From contig JAZQCY010000060.1 in the NCBI GenBank assembly GCA_045546555.1, positions 1 to 36,272 on the forward strand: a DNA stretch of 36,272 nt, written 5' to 3'. The notes below the pieces were generated by a model. It did no database searches and was not told where the DNA came from. It was given only the letters and a program-made list of their open reading frames with translations. Numbering within the stretch: position 1 is the stretch's first letter; every line of letters begins with the position of its first letter. Below are positions 8,641-15,800 of this stretch, piece by piece. Made by a program: the position numbers and the translations under genes. Origin of the DNA: UMGS172 sp045546555. Its GTDB lineage: Bacteria; Bacillota; Clostridia; Oscillospirales; Acutalibacteraceae.

Positions 8641-9671
8641 CACATTCCCTCGGTGTTAAGCAATAATTTTTTGAGCACGCCCTCACAATAACCGCATTTG
8701 TGGCATTGCTTGTCGCAATTGGTGGTCTTCTCAAACCAATCCTTCGGAAAAGCGGAATTGTCCATAACATACGGTGCAATTGCTCTGCCAAAGCCGGGCT
8801 CAAAAAGGTCAAGCGTATTTCCGTAATACTTTCCCCTTACGTAAGCGTCAATGACCATTCCGGGGTGGGTGTGCATACGGGTAGCCAGCTTCACGGTGTC
8901 AAAAATGCCCTCATAGTGGTGCAGGTCCTCGGGGCGCACCCACGTGTTCTGCAACAGCATAGACCAGTTTTTGCGATCCTTTAAAGCACGCCAGCAGACA
9001 TACGGCGTGAAATCCTTGATGTTTTCGACCTCGCAGACCTCGGACTCGTGTGCCACAAGGTTATCGTGAAATATCTGACCCGAGCAATCCCTGAAGCAAC
9101 CGCTGTTGGCCAGCATTATCAGTTTTTTGCCGTTTTGGTCGGCCCATTCCTTCAGCATTTTAAGGTGAGGAATATTGCGGTTATAGTCCCTTTGCACGTG
9201 GAACGAATCGAATAAATCGGACAGATAATGCATACCCTTGACAGTACCTATCTTCATATTGACCGAGGCACGCACCTCAATTTTTTTGAAATGCTTTTTA
9301 ACGGTGTGGGCAATGGCAGGCGATGCCGTGGTGATGATGTCAACACCGCAGTCGATCTCCTCAAGGTGGGCAATAACCGAGCAAACGCTGTTGGCCAGCT
9401 TCTCGGAAATGGCATATTGTCCATAGCAGTTTCCGTTGAACAGAAGGTCAAGCTTTATACCCATAGCCTTGATTTTTTTGAGTTCTTCCTCGGTGCGAGC
9501 CTGCGCCGTCCAATCGGTGAAGCCGTGACGTGTGGCAACGGGGCTTCGACCCGTGGCAAAGTCCTGCCACGGGAAAAACACCTCGGAAATACTGTCACGG
9601 TAGGCTTGGACAATGCTCGAAAACGGCTCTTCACCCACGTCGTAAAGTTGAAAGCCAACTGCAAATTTCAT
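8640..9671 (-). CDS. U32 peptidase-family protein, likely Fe-S enzyme
   Basis: A 343-residue protein with the TIM-barrel-like layout of the U32 family (ISEVFFPWQDF, GIKLDLLFNGNCYG, IDCGVDIITTASP, VRASVNMKIGT). Characterised U32 members include UbiU/UbiV, TrhP and RlhA, which act in oxygen-independent hydroxylations rather than proteolysis. Cysteines 192 and 196, with 213 and 226, resemble the four-Cys cluster site of UbiV-like proteins. A second group at the C-terminus (Cys 319, 323, 326, 329: CDKQCHKCGYC) suggests another metal or Fe-S site. It is shorter than the TrhP/RlhA forms. It begins 18 bases after the QueG-like gene with AGGTG upstream of its ATG. The operon partner, another Fe-S protein, supports a redox role; the substrate is unknown. 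Confidence 0.72.
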   Translation of the reverse strand: MKFAVGFQLYDVGEEPFSSIVQAYRDSISEVFFPWQDFATGRSPVATRHGFTDWTAQARTEEELKKIKAMGIKLDLLFNGNCYGQYAISEKLANSVCSVIAHLEEIDCGVDIITTASPAIAHTVKKHFKKIEVRASVNMKIGTVKGMHYLSDLFDSFHVQRDYNRNIPHLKMLKEWADQNGKKLIMLANSGCFRDCSGQIFHDNLVAHESEVCEVENIKDFTPYVCWRALKDRKNWSMLLQNTWVRPEDLHHYEGIFDTVKLATRMHTHPGMVIDAYVRGKYYGNTLDLFEPGFGRAIAPYVMDNSAFPKDWFEKTTNCDKQCHKCGYCEGVLKKLLLNTEGM

Positions 9672-9689
9672 AAAAACACCTGGTTTTAA

Positions 9690-10730
9690 TTAGTCTGTTT
9701 TAGAGTCGTCGTGCTTGACCCTGGAGTTGACCGAATCAAGCCCCTCATACGGCGCAACGTAGCCGTTGTCAAAGGGCGGTTGCGACCAATCAACGCTCCA
9801 AGGCTTCTTCTGACGGAACGGATTTTCAAATTTATTCTTCAAAACTCCACGCTTTTCAAGGCTTACCATACAGGCACGGGTACAGCCCTTGGCGCCGCAT
9901 ACGGCCTGACCGGAGTTATAAAGGAACTTATTTTTGTGATAGAACGGAGAAATGGACGACGGCTTGCGGTCGGTTCGACCCTTGACGTAATCACCGACCT
10001 CACCCTCCTTGCAGACCTCGGCACCGCCGAAGGTGATATCGCATTTGACCATATCAACGTCGGCCCATTCGATCTCACGGCCGTTGATGTTGGCCTTGAC
10101 GGTCTTGTCGGCAGGGATGCATCCGCCGGGGCACTCTCTGACGCAGGCCATACAACGGTTGCAAAGTGTACCCGGCTCCATTATCGGGTCGGGCTCAAGC
10201 TCCAGCTCGGTGATGATGATACCGACACGCTGTCTTGGGCCAAACTCGGGGGTCAAAAGCATTTTGGAATAGCCTATCTCGCCGAGTCCGCAAAGATAGC
10301 CTGCGATACGCAGGTTGACCATTACGTCGGGAGCCGCCTTGCCGGGGGCAACGGGACGGGAGAACTCGGGCTTCATATAGCCGAGGTTATCGATCGCACG
10401 CCAGTCACTTTGGTGACCGTAGGGCACAGCCTCAAAACCTGCATCCTCGATCATTTTGCTCAAATTGATGACGGTCATCGGCATATAAAGATACGTAATA
10501 CCGCCATAGCCCATAGACGAGTAGTTGGAAAAGAAGGTGCCCTCCTCAACGCCTCTTAAAGAGCCTCGAAGCACTCTGAAACCCAATGCAATGACCGATT
10601 TTGCATTGGGCATTATCTGTCTCGGGTCCATCTGGATGGGCGCATCCTTCCAGCGGTCGATAGAGCCGATACCGACAATATCGGCACCCATTCTTAAAGC
10701 CGCCGCCTTGATATCCTGTGATGTTATCAT
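9690..10730 (-). CDS. QueG-like double 4Fe-4S cluster protein
   Basis: A 346-residue protein related to epoxyqueuosine reductase and reductive dehalogenase-type Fe-S proteins. The N-terminal half matches the family layout (MGADIVGIGSID, AKSVIALGF, GYLCGLGEIGYSKMLLTPEFG). A ferredoxin-type motif CNRCMACVRECP (Cys 190, 193, 196, 200) and a second group (Cys 230, 240, 278, 283, 287) could bind two clusters. True QueG also binds cobalamin, which I cannot confirm here. The ATG at 10730 follows AAGGAGG; an upstream GTG/TTG frame extension has no support. It is the first gene of an operon with the U32-type protein and AraC regulator, a context unlike queuosine synthesis, so I do not call it queG. 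Confidence 0.75.
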   Translation of the reverse strand: MITSQDIKAAALRMGADIVGIGSIDRWKDAPIQMDPRQIMPNAKSVIALGFRVLRGSLRGVEEGTFFSNYSSMGYGGITYLYMPMTVINLSKMIEDAGFEAVPYGHQSDWRAIDNLGYMKPEFSRPVAPGKAAPDVMVNLRIAGYLCGLGEIGYSKMLLTPEFGPRQRVGIIITELELEPDPIMEPGTLCNRCMACVRECPGGCIPADKTVKANINGREIEWADVDMVKCDITFGGAEVCKEGEVGDYVKGRTDRKPSSISPFYHKNKFLYNSGQAVCGAKGCTRACMVSLEKRGVLKNKFENPFRQKKPWSVDWSQPPFDNGYVAPYEGLDSVNSRVKHDDSKTD

Positions 10731-10773
10731 AATTATCCTCCTTTGGCCGACCAATGTCAAGCCTTTTTGTTTG

Positions 10774-10802
10774 ATTATATTACACTAAAAACACAGATAC
10801 AA
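10774..10802 (-). promoter_or_regulatory. Promoter for the QueG-like/U32/AraC operon
   Basis: On the minus strand TTGTAT (10797-10802), 17 bases, TATAAT (10774-10779). It lies 43 bases upstream of the start codon. Confidence 0.72.
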
Positions 10803-10931
10803 GCAATAAAACACGCTGTTTATTACACGAAACACCAAGTAGCATTGATTGGCGGCTTGCGTTAAAGAGCAACACGGCCGATTATAGGCTTGACCGTTTT
10901 TACCCAATTTTTATCGTCGGTCCCAAAAACA

Positions 10932-11010
10932 TTGTTAAAATTTTAATTATTGTTGTATTTGCCGATTTAGTGTGTTAAACTGATATTATACTTATTCAAC
11001 ATTTTAACAA
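10932..11010 (+). promoter_or_regulatory. Possible Rex-like redox operators before etfB
   Basis: TTGTTAA-N4-TTAATTA at 10932-10949, and on the other strand TTGTTAA-N4-TTGAATA starting at 11010, flank the expected promoter zone (GATATTATACTT near 10981). Rex sites in Clostridia resemble TTGTTAA-N4-TTAACAA. One half-site of each candidate is good and the other poor. The remainder of 10803-10931 shows nothing I can assign. Confidence 0.28.
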
Positions 11011-11024
11011 AGGTAAGGTGGCTT

Positions 11025-11816
11025 ATGAACATTATCGTTTGTATCAAACAGGTTCCCGGCAGTTCAAACGTCAAGGTCGACCCCGTAACGGGCGTGCTTA
11101 TCCGTGACGGTGCGGACAGTAAAATGAATCCGTACGACCTTTATGCGCTTGAAACTGCTCTTTCACTTAAAGAGGCTCACGGCGGTACCGTTACGGCCGT
11201 CACAATGGGCCCTCCCGCCGCAAAGCAGGTGCTTTTAGAGGCGGTTTATATGGGTGCTGACAACGGCGTGCTTATCAGTGACCGCCGTTTTGCAGGCGCC
11301 GATGTTTTGGCCACCTCCTACACCCTTTCGTCCTGCCTTGTGTCGATGGGTAACTATGACCTCATCATCTGCGGCAAGCAGACCACCGACGGTGACACCG
11401 CCCAGGTCGGTGCCGAGATGGCCGAGTTTTTGGGACTGCCGCACTACTCCAACGTTCAGTCGTGCGAGATAGTTGACGGTAAATTGAAGTTCAAGTGTAT
11501 GCTCGGCAACCTTGTAATGAGTGCCGAGATGGACACTCCGTGTGTCATCTGTGCCGACGGCGAGATCAACACTCCCCGTCTGCCGTCTTACAAGCGCAAA
11601 AAGGCCTCGGAGGGCAATGCCGACCTTATAAAGGTGCTGTCTCTCGACGATTTTATCGACAAGGACCCCAAGCACTACGGTCTGTCCGGCTCACCCACAC
11701 AGGTTGAAAAGATATTCCCTCCCGAAAAGATGTCAGAGCACGTTGTGGTTGAGGGTACATCCGAGGAAAACGCCGCACATATCTATAAGATATTGTGCGA
11801 TAGAAAATTTATTTGA
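11025..11816 (+). CDS. etfB: Electron transfer flavoprotein beta subunit (LDH-associated)
   Basis: A 263-residue EtfB subunit. It begins MNIIVCIKQVPGS, carries the family segments DPVTGVLIRDGADSKMNPYDLYALE and ICGKQTTDGDTAQVG (FAD/nucleotide site), and ends in the long arm that embraces EtfA. In electron-bifurcating Etfs this subunit carries the bifurcating flavin and contacts NADH. It is the first gene of etfB-etfA-dehydrogenase, the same order as lctB-lctC-lctD of Acetobacterium woodii. That complex drives lactate oxidation with NAD by co-oxidising reduced ferredoxin. AGGTAAGG precedes the ATG and etfA follows after 15 bases. Confidence 0.93.
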   Translation: MNIIVCIKQVPGSSNVKVDPVTGVLIRDGADSKMNPYDLYALETALSLKEAHGGTVTAVTMGPPAAKQVLLEAVYMGADNGVLISDRRFAGADVLATSYTLSSCLVSMGNYDLIICGKQTTDGDTAQVGAEMAEFLGLPHYSNVQSCEIVDGKLKFKCMLGNLVMSAEMDTPCVICADGEINTPRLPSYKRKKASEGNADLIKVLSLDDFIDKDPKHYGLSGSPTQVEKIFPPEKMSEHVVVEGTSEENAAHIYKILCDRKFI

Positions 11817-11831
11817 AGGGCGGTGGAATAA

Positions 11832-13025
11832 ATGGCAGAGCTTAAAATAAACAAATCACTCATAACCCCCGAAACGGCCGAACAGCTTGTAAAAATCTGT
11901 CCTTTTTCGGCTATTTCATACGATGGCGAGCTGCACATAAATTCCGCCTGCAAAATGTGCAAGCTTTGTGTTAAAAAAGGCCCTAAGGGTGCCGTTGAAT
12001 ACGTTGAGGACGAGGCCAAGGTGACCGTTGACAAGTCCGAGTGGCGTGGTATTGCCGTTTTTGCCGACTGTGCCGACGGCGGTATCCACCCCGTAACCTT
12101 TGAGCTTATCGGCAAGGCCAAGGAGCTGGCCGCCGTTATCGGTCATCCCGTTTATGCCGTGCTGATGTGCAACGGTGACAAGGGCTATTCCGAGCGCCTT
12201 TTGAAGAGCGGTGTTGACAAGGTCTTTGTCTACGATTCGCCTATTTTTGAGAACTTTACCGTTACTACATACGCCAATGCGTTTGCCAACTTCATCAACG
12301 CCACCAAGCCGAGCTCGGTGCTTGTCGGTGCGACCAACATCGGCCGAAGCCTTGCTCCCCGTGTGGCCTGCCGCTTCAGAACGGGACTTACTGCCGACTG
12401 TACACGTCTTGAAATGAAGGAAAACACCGACCTTGTGCAGATAAGACCTGCCTTTGGCGGTAACATTATGGCTCGTATCATCACCCCCAACACAAGGCCG
12501 CAGTTCTGCACCGTGCGTTACAAGGTCTTCTCGGCTCCCGAGCAGCAGGACAATGCCACGGGCGAGATTGTTAACTGCGCAGTAAACCCCGATTGGGAGG
12601 AACCCTCGGTAAGGGTGCTCAACGTCGAGCACAAGCCGCCCGAGAACGATATTTCGGAATCGGAAATAATCGTTGCCGTAGGACGTGGACTTAAATCCAA
12701 GGATGATCTTCAGATCGTTCAGAAGTTTGCCGATTCTATCGGCGCACAGCTTGCCTGCACAAGACCGCTGGTTGAATGCGGATGGGTGGACGCAAGCCGA
12801 CAGATAGGCCTTAGCGGCAAGACCGTTGCACCCAAGCTGATAATCACGCTTGGCGTTTCGGGTGCGGTTCAGTTTGCGGCAGGAATGAAAGGTGCCGAGT
12901 GCATCATCGCCGTCAACTCCGACCGTACGGCCAGCATTTTCGACGTTGCTCATTACTGCGTGATAGGCGATATGTATGAGTGCCTTGGTGAGCTTGAAAA
13001 ATTGATAAAGGAGGCAGGAAAATAA
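11832..13025 (+). CDS. etfA: Electron transfer flavoprotein alpha subunit with N-terminal ferredoxin-like domain
   Basis: A 397-residue EtfA. Residues about 70-260 form the Etf alpha/beta domain, and the C-terminal FAD domain is marked by LGVSGAVQFAAGM and IAVNSD. The first 60 residues are a ferredoxin-like extension: Cys 23 (ICPFSA), then Cys 40, 43 and 46 (CKMCKLC), with Gly 50 where a two-cluster ferredoxin would have its last Cys. By the usual crossed ligation, Cys 23 plus 40/43/46 make one complete 4Fe-4S site, so a single cluster is expected. Such an extension occurs in EtfA of lactate dehydrogenase/Etf complexes. The stop codon overlaps the dehydrogenase start (TAATG), suggesting coupled translation. 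Confidence 0.93.
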   Translation: MAELKINKSLITPETAEQLVKICPFSAISYDGELHINSACKMCKLCVKKGPKGAVEYVEDEAKVTVDKSEWRGIAVFADCADGGIHPVTFELIGKAKELAAVIGHPVYAVLMCNGDKGYSERLLKSGVDKVFVYDSPIFENFTVTTYANAFANFINATKPSSVLVGATNIGRSLAPRVACRFRTGLTADCTRLEMKENTDLVQIRPAFGGNIMARIITPNTRPQFCTVRYKVFSAPEQQDNATGEIVNCAVNPDWEEPSVRVLNVEHKPPENDISESEIIVAVGRGLKSKDDLQIVQKFADSIGAQLACTRPLVECGWVDASRQIGLSGKTVAPKLIITLGVSGAVQFAAGMKGAECIIAVNSDRTASIFDVAHYCVIGDMYECLGELEKLIKEAGK

Positions 13026-14416
13026 TGTATAACATCATCAATTCGACCGATATTGAATACTTAAAATCAATCGTTCCTGCCGACCGTATTTTTGTAGGAA
13101 ACGACATCAACCCCGACTATCATCACGACGAGCTTGGCGGCACCGAGGCCGCTCCCGACGTGCTGATATTTGTCACTTCCACCGAGGAAATTTCCAAGAT
13201 AATGACCTATGCCTACAAGTACAACATCCCCGTCACGGTTCGTGGCTCGGGTACGGGACTTGTGGGTGCGGCGGTTGCCGTGAAGGGCGGAATTTTGCTC
13301 TGTACCTCCAAAATGAACCGCATTTTGGAGCTTGACACCGACAATCTGACCGTTACGGTAGAACCCGGTGTTCTGCTTATGGAATTGGCCGCCTTTGTTG
13401 AAGAAAACGACCTTTTCTATCCTCCCGATCCGGGTGAAAAATCGGCCACCATCGGCGGTAACATTTCGACCAATGCCGGCGGTATGCGTGCCGTCCGCTA
13501 CGGTGTCACCCGTGACTACGTGCGTGAGCTGACGGTCGTTCTGCCCAACGGCGAGGTTCAGGTCTTCGGCGGTAAGATAGTTAAAAACAGCTCGGGCTAC
13601 AGCCTGCTTAACCTTATGGTCGGCTCCGAGGGTACCCTTGGCATCATCACCAAGGCCGTTCTGAGACTTTTACCCAAGCCTACCAAGTCGGTAAGCCTGC
13701 TTGTACCGTTTGATTCCATGGACGATGCGCTGGATTGCGTGCCGCTTATTGTCAAGACCGACACCAACCCCACCGCCATCGAATATATGTCCCGTGACAC
13801 CATTCTGTTCTCGGAGGACTACCTTTCCAAGAAGTTCCCCGACACCTCACACCCTGCATATCTGCTGTTGACCTTTGACGGTTCTTCGGACGACGAGATC
13901 GAAAAAAACTACTCGAAGATCGCCGACCTTTGCATCGTCAACGGTGCGGCCGATGCCTTCTTTATCGACACCGACGAGCGTAAAAAGTCGGTCTGGTCGG
14001 CACGTGGCGCATTCCTTGAGGCTATAAAGGCTTCGACCGATGAGATGGACGAGTGTGACGTTGTCGTTCCCCGAAACAGAATCGCCGAATTTATCAAGTA
14101 CACCCATATTATTGCCAAAGAGCTTGGTGTCAGAATCCCAAGCTTCGGTCACGCAGGCGACGGCAACCTGCACATCTACATCTGCCGTGACGGTGCGACC
14201 GACAAGATGTGGGAGGAAAAGCTGAAGAAGGCCTTTGATATGATGTACTCTAAAGCCCACGAGATCGGCGGTCAGGTATCGGGCGAGCACGGTATCGGCT
14301 TCGCCAAGAAGGGCTACCTCAAGGAAAGCCTTGGCGACACCCAGATAGCTTTGATGCGTGGCATAAAATCCGCCTTCGACCCCAAGTGCATTTTAAACCC
14401 CGATAAACTGTTTTAA
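13025..14416 (+). CDS. FAD-dependent D-lactate/2-hydroxyacid dehydrogenase (LctD/GlcD family)
   Basis: A 463-residue FAD-binding type 4 oxidoreductase of the vanillyl-alcohol oxidase fold. FAD-binding elements are RGSGTGLVG (73-81) and PPDPGEKSATIGGN (133-146). The C-terminal substrate cap carries GHAGDGNLH near 375 and GEHGIGFAKKGYL near 419, whose histidines bind metal or substrate in D-lactate dehydrogenases and GlcD. With the preceding etfBA it forms the likely electron-bifurcating lactate dehydrogenase complex that oxidises lactate to pyruvate. Glycolate or another 2-hydroxyacid cannot be excluded. No lactate permease or racemase is in the window. It overlaps etfA by one base and is followed by a hairpin. 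Confidence 0.9.
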   Translation: MYNIINSTDIEYLKSIVPADRIFVGNDINPDYHHDELGGTEAAPDVLIFVTSTEEISKIMTYAYKYNIPVTVRGSGTGLVGAAVAVKGGILLCTSKMNRILELDTDNLTVTVEPGVLLMELAAFVEENDLFYPPDPGEKSATIGGNISTNAGGMRAVRYGVTRDYVRELTVVLPNGEVQVFGGKIVKNSSGYSLLNLMVGSEGTLGIITKAVLRLLPKPTKSVSLLVPFDSMDDALDCVPLIVKTDTNPTAIEYMSRDTILFSEDYLSKKFPDTSHPAYLLLTFDGSSDDEIEKNYSKIADLCIVNGAADAFFIDTDERKKSVWSARGAFLEAIKASTDEMDECDVVVPRNRIAEFIKYTHIIAKELGVRIPSFGHAGDGNLHIYICRDGATDKMWEEKLKKAFDMMYSKAHEIGGQVSGEHGIGFAKKGYLKESLGDTQIALMRGIKSAFDPKCILNPDKLF

Positions 14417-14457
14417 CGTCTGAAACCGATATTCGCATTTATCATTTCATTTAACAT

Positions 14458-14493
14458 CAACCCCTGCCGAAGCTTGCCTTTCAGCAGGGGTTG
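14458..14493 (+). terminator. Hairpin after the LDH/Etf operon
   Basis: CAACCCCTGC (14458-14467) pairs perfectly with GCAGGGGTTG (14484-14493) across a 16-base loop, 42 bases after the dehydrogenase stop. There is no U-run after it, so it may be a weak terminator or an mRNA 3' stabiliser. Confidence 0.5.
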
Positions 14494-14531
14494 TGGTATA
14501 GTAATTAAAAATCATAGAAGCGGTGAAATAA

Positions 14532-15056
14532 ATGAAAGAAAAACTGCCGCAAAGAAAAGCTACACGGTTAAAAGCCTACGACTACAGCACCCCCGGTGCG
14601 TATTTTGTTACTATCTGTACCAAAAATATGCGGCCGTTTTTTGGTCATGTCCAGACCGGTGATGCACTCAACGCTTCAAAGATGATTTTATCTGCATTAG
14701 GCGAAGTTGCCAAAACAGAAATTTCAAAAATCGAAGGCTTTTACCAAAACATAAAAATCGACAAGTATGTTGTGATGCCTAATCACATTCACATGATTAT
14801 AGTCATCACGGAACGGATAAATCCGTTCCCTACATCAAAAAAATATGATATTCATAATGTTGTCGGAAAATTCAAGGCGGCAGTAACCCGCATTGTAGGG
14901 AAGGCATTTATGCCTTCCGCTAAGCCTAAAATCTGGCAAACGGGTTTTCACGACCACATAATCCGTGGGCCACACGATTACCGAAAAATATGGGAATACA
15001 TCGACCAAAACCCCATACGGTGGACGTGTGATAAATTTTACGTTGAGGATATTTAA
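14532..15056 (+). CDS. REP-associated tyrosine transposase (RAYT, Y1/HUH family)
   Basis: A 174-residue IS200-like HUH endonuclease of the RAYT branch. The metal-binding HUH motif is His 85-Ile-His 87 in MPNHIHMI. The catalytic Tyr is Tyr 156 in WEYIDQNP, preceded by the family segment WQTGFHDHIIRGPHDY. RAYTs nick single-stranded REP hairpins carrying a GTAG foot and are domesticated, single-copy genes without terminal repeats. The frame is complete and looks active. Two GTAG-footed palindromes like those dispersed in the window lie inside the coding region, at residues 93-101 and 122-130, in the loop between the HUH motif and the C-terminal block. The ribosome site (AGCGGTGA) is modest. Peptidase E-like gene follows after 14 bases. 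Confidence 0.92.
   Translation: MKEKLPQRKATRLKAYDYSTPGAYFVTICTKNMRPFFGHVQTGDALNASKMILSALGEVAKTEISKIEGFYQNIKIDKYVVMPNHIHMIIVITERINPFPTSKKYDIHNVVGKFKAAVTRIVGKAFMPSAKPKIWQTGFHDHIIRGPHDYRKIWEYIDQNPIRWTCDKFYVEDI
14810..14833 (-). repeat. REP unit inside the RAYT gene (copy 1)
   Basis: GGAACGGATAAATCCGTTCC followed by CTAC. On the minus strand this is a GTAG-footed hairpin with a 9-base-pair stem. Identical 24-base copies lie between genes at 23054-23077 and 30880-30903. In frame it encodes ERINPFPT. Confidence 0.88.
14895..14920 (+). repeat. REP unit inside the RAYT gene (copy 2)
   Basis: GTAG followed by the palindrome GGAAGGCATTTATGCCTTCC (14899-14918) and GC. Compared with copy 1 read on its own strand, three stem bases differ on each side (CGG/CCG against GGC/GCC) in a compensating way, while the GTAGGGAA foot and ATTTAT centre are shared. 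In frame it encodes VGKAFMPS. Confidence 0.85.
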
Positions 15057-15070
15057 AAGGAGATGATGTT

Positions 15071-15652
15071 GTGCCGAAATTGATTTTATCTTCGTGCGAT
15101 TTCAGAAACGAAAAATCGGCCGAGGTTATTTTCAGCCATTTGCCCAAGGCGGCTAAGGATTGTCGGGTCTTGTTTTTCCCCAACGAAAAGGCCACCGAGG
15201 CGGCTATACTAAGCGGAAAATACCACGCTCGGCTTGCGGAGTTTGGCTTTGAGCCGCAAAACGTAACCGTTTTCAACTACTTTTCTCCGCAGAATTTGGC
15301 CGATGCGGCTTTTGATGTCATTTACATCAGCGGCGGCAACACCTTCGGCACGATGAAACACCTTAAGGACACGAGCGCCGACCTAATAATAAAGGATTAT
15401 GTAAACCAAGGGGCGGTTTACATCGGCGGCTGTGCAGGAGCGCACATTGCCTCGGCCGATATCGAGCACGTCAAAAAGTACGACACCGACACCTTTGGGC
15501 TAACCGATTTTAAAGGCTTGGGGTTGTTTTACGGCGTGCTTATCTGCCACTACACCGACGACCGCAAGGCCGACCTTGAGGCGCTGAAAAACCGCAGTCC
15601 CTACCCCGTCACCGCCTTGAGGGATGATGAATCCCTTGTTATAGACTATTGA
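15071..15652 (+). CDS. Peptidase E (S51) family protein with Cys in the nucleophile position
   Basis: A 193-residue protein of the class I glutamine-amidotransferase-like fold. It shows family S51 features: VIYISGGNTFGTMKHL (83-98) and the nucleophile elbow GGCAGAHIAS (119-128). Peptidase E hydrolyses Asp-Xaa dipeptides with Ser in G-x-S-A-G. Here position 121 is Cys, so it may be a cysteine-nucleophile relative or have another activity. His 160 in LICHYTDDRK may complete the site. The GTG at 15071 is chosen because AAGGAG lies 8 bases upstream and nearby ATGs are out of frame. It may be co-transcribed with the RAYT gene. Confidence 0.75.
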   Translation: MPKLILSSCDFRNEKSAEVIFSHLPKAAKDCRVLFFPNEKATEAAILSGKYHARLAEFGFEPQNVTVFNYFSPQNLADAAFDVIYISGGNTFGTMKHLKDTSADLIIKDYVNQGAVYIGGCAGAHIASADIEHVKKYDTDTFGLTDFKGLGLFYGVLICHYTDDRKADLEALKNRSPYPVTALRDDESLVIDY

Positions 15653-15698
15653 AAAAGGGCCATCTCATTAAACAATCACCTGTATAAATACTCAGACC

Positions 15699-15746
15699 GT
15701 AGGGGCGACCTGTGGTCGCCCGCGGGCGAACGCAGTTCGCCCCTAC
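15699..15746. repeat. REP/BIME-like paired hairpin element
   Basis: A 48-base GTAG...CTAC element between convergent genes. Its first hairpin is GGGCGACC-TGT-GGTCGCCC; its second is the same GGGCGAAC-GCA-GTTCGCCC seen at 6558-6606. The left stem differs from that of the 6558 element with compensating changes. No ordinary terminator is visible between the flanking genes. Confidence 0.87.
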
Positions 15747-15800
15747 GAGTTTATTGAGCACTTATGCAGTTGTGTTGCTAATGAAACAGTCCCTTTAGTT

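Noticed and set aside
9711..10559. Long plus-strand frame opposite the QueG-like gene
   Set aside because: The minus-strand frame has clear Cys motifs and a ribosome site; the plus-strand product matches nothing.
9690..10730. Naming the Fe-S gene queG
   Set aside because: The operon partners and divergent sequence do not fit queuosine synthesis, and no other queuosine gene is nearby.
11916..12953. Minus-strand frame of 345 codons opposite etfA
   Set aside because: It is a shadow of etfA, whose FAD signature and operon context are clear.
14532..15056. Complete IS200/IS605 insertion sequence
   Set aside because: The protein has the RAYT-type C-terminal block, no tnpB is adjacent, and I see no IS left and right end hairpins flanking it.
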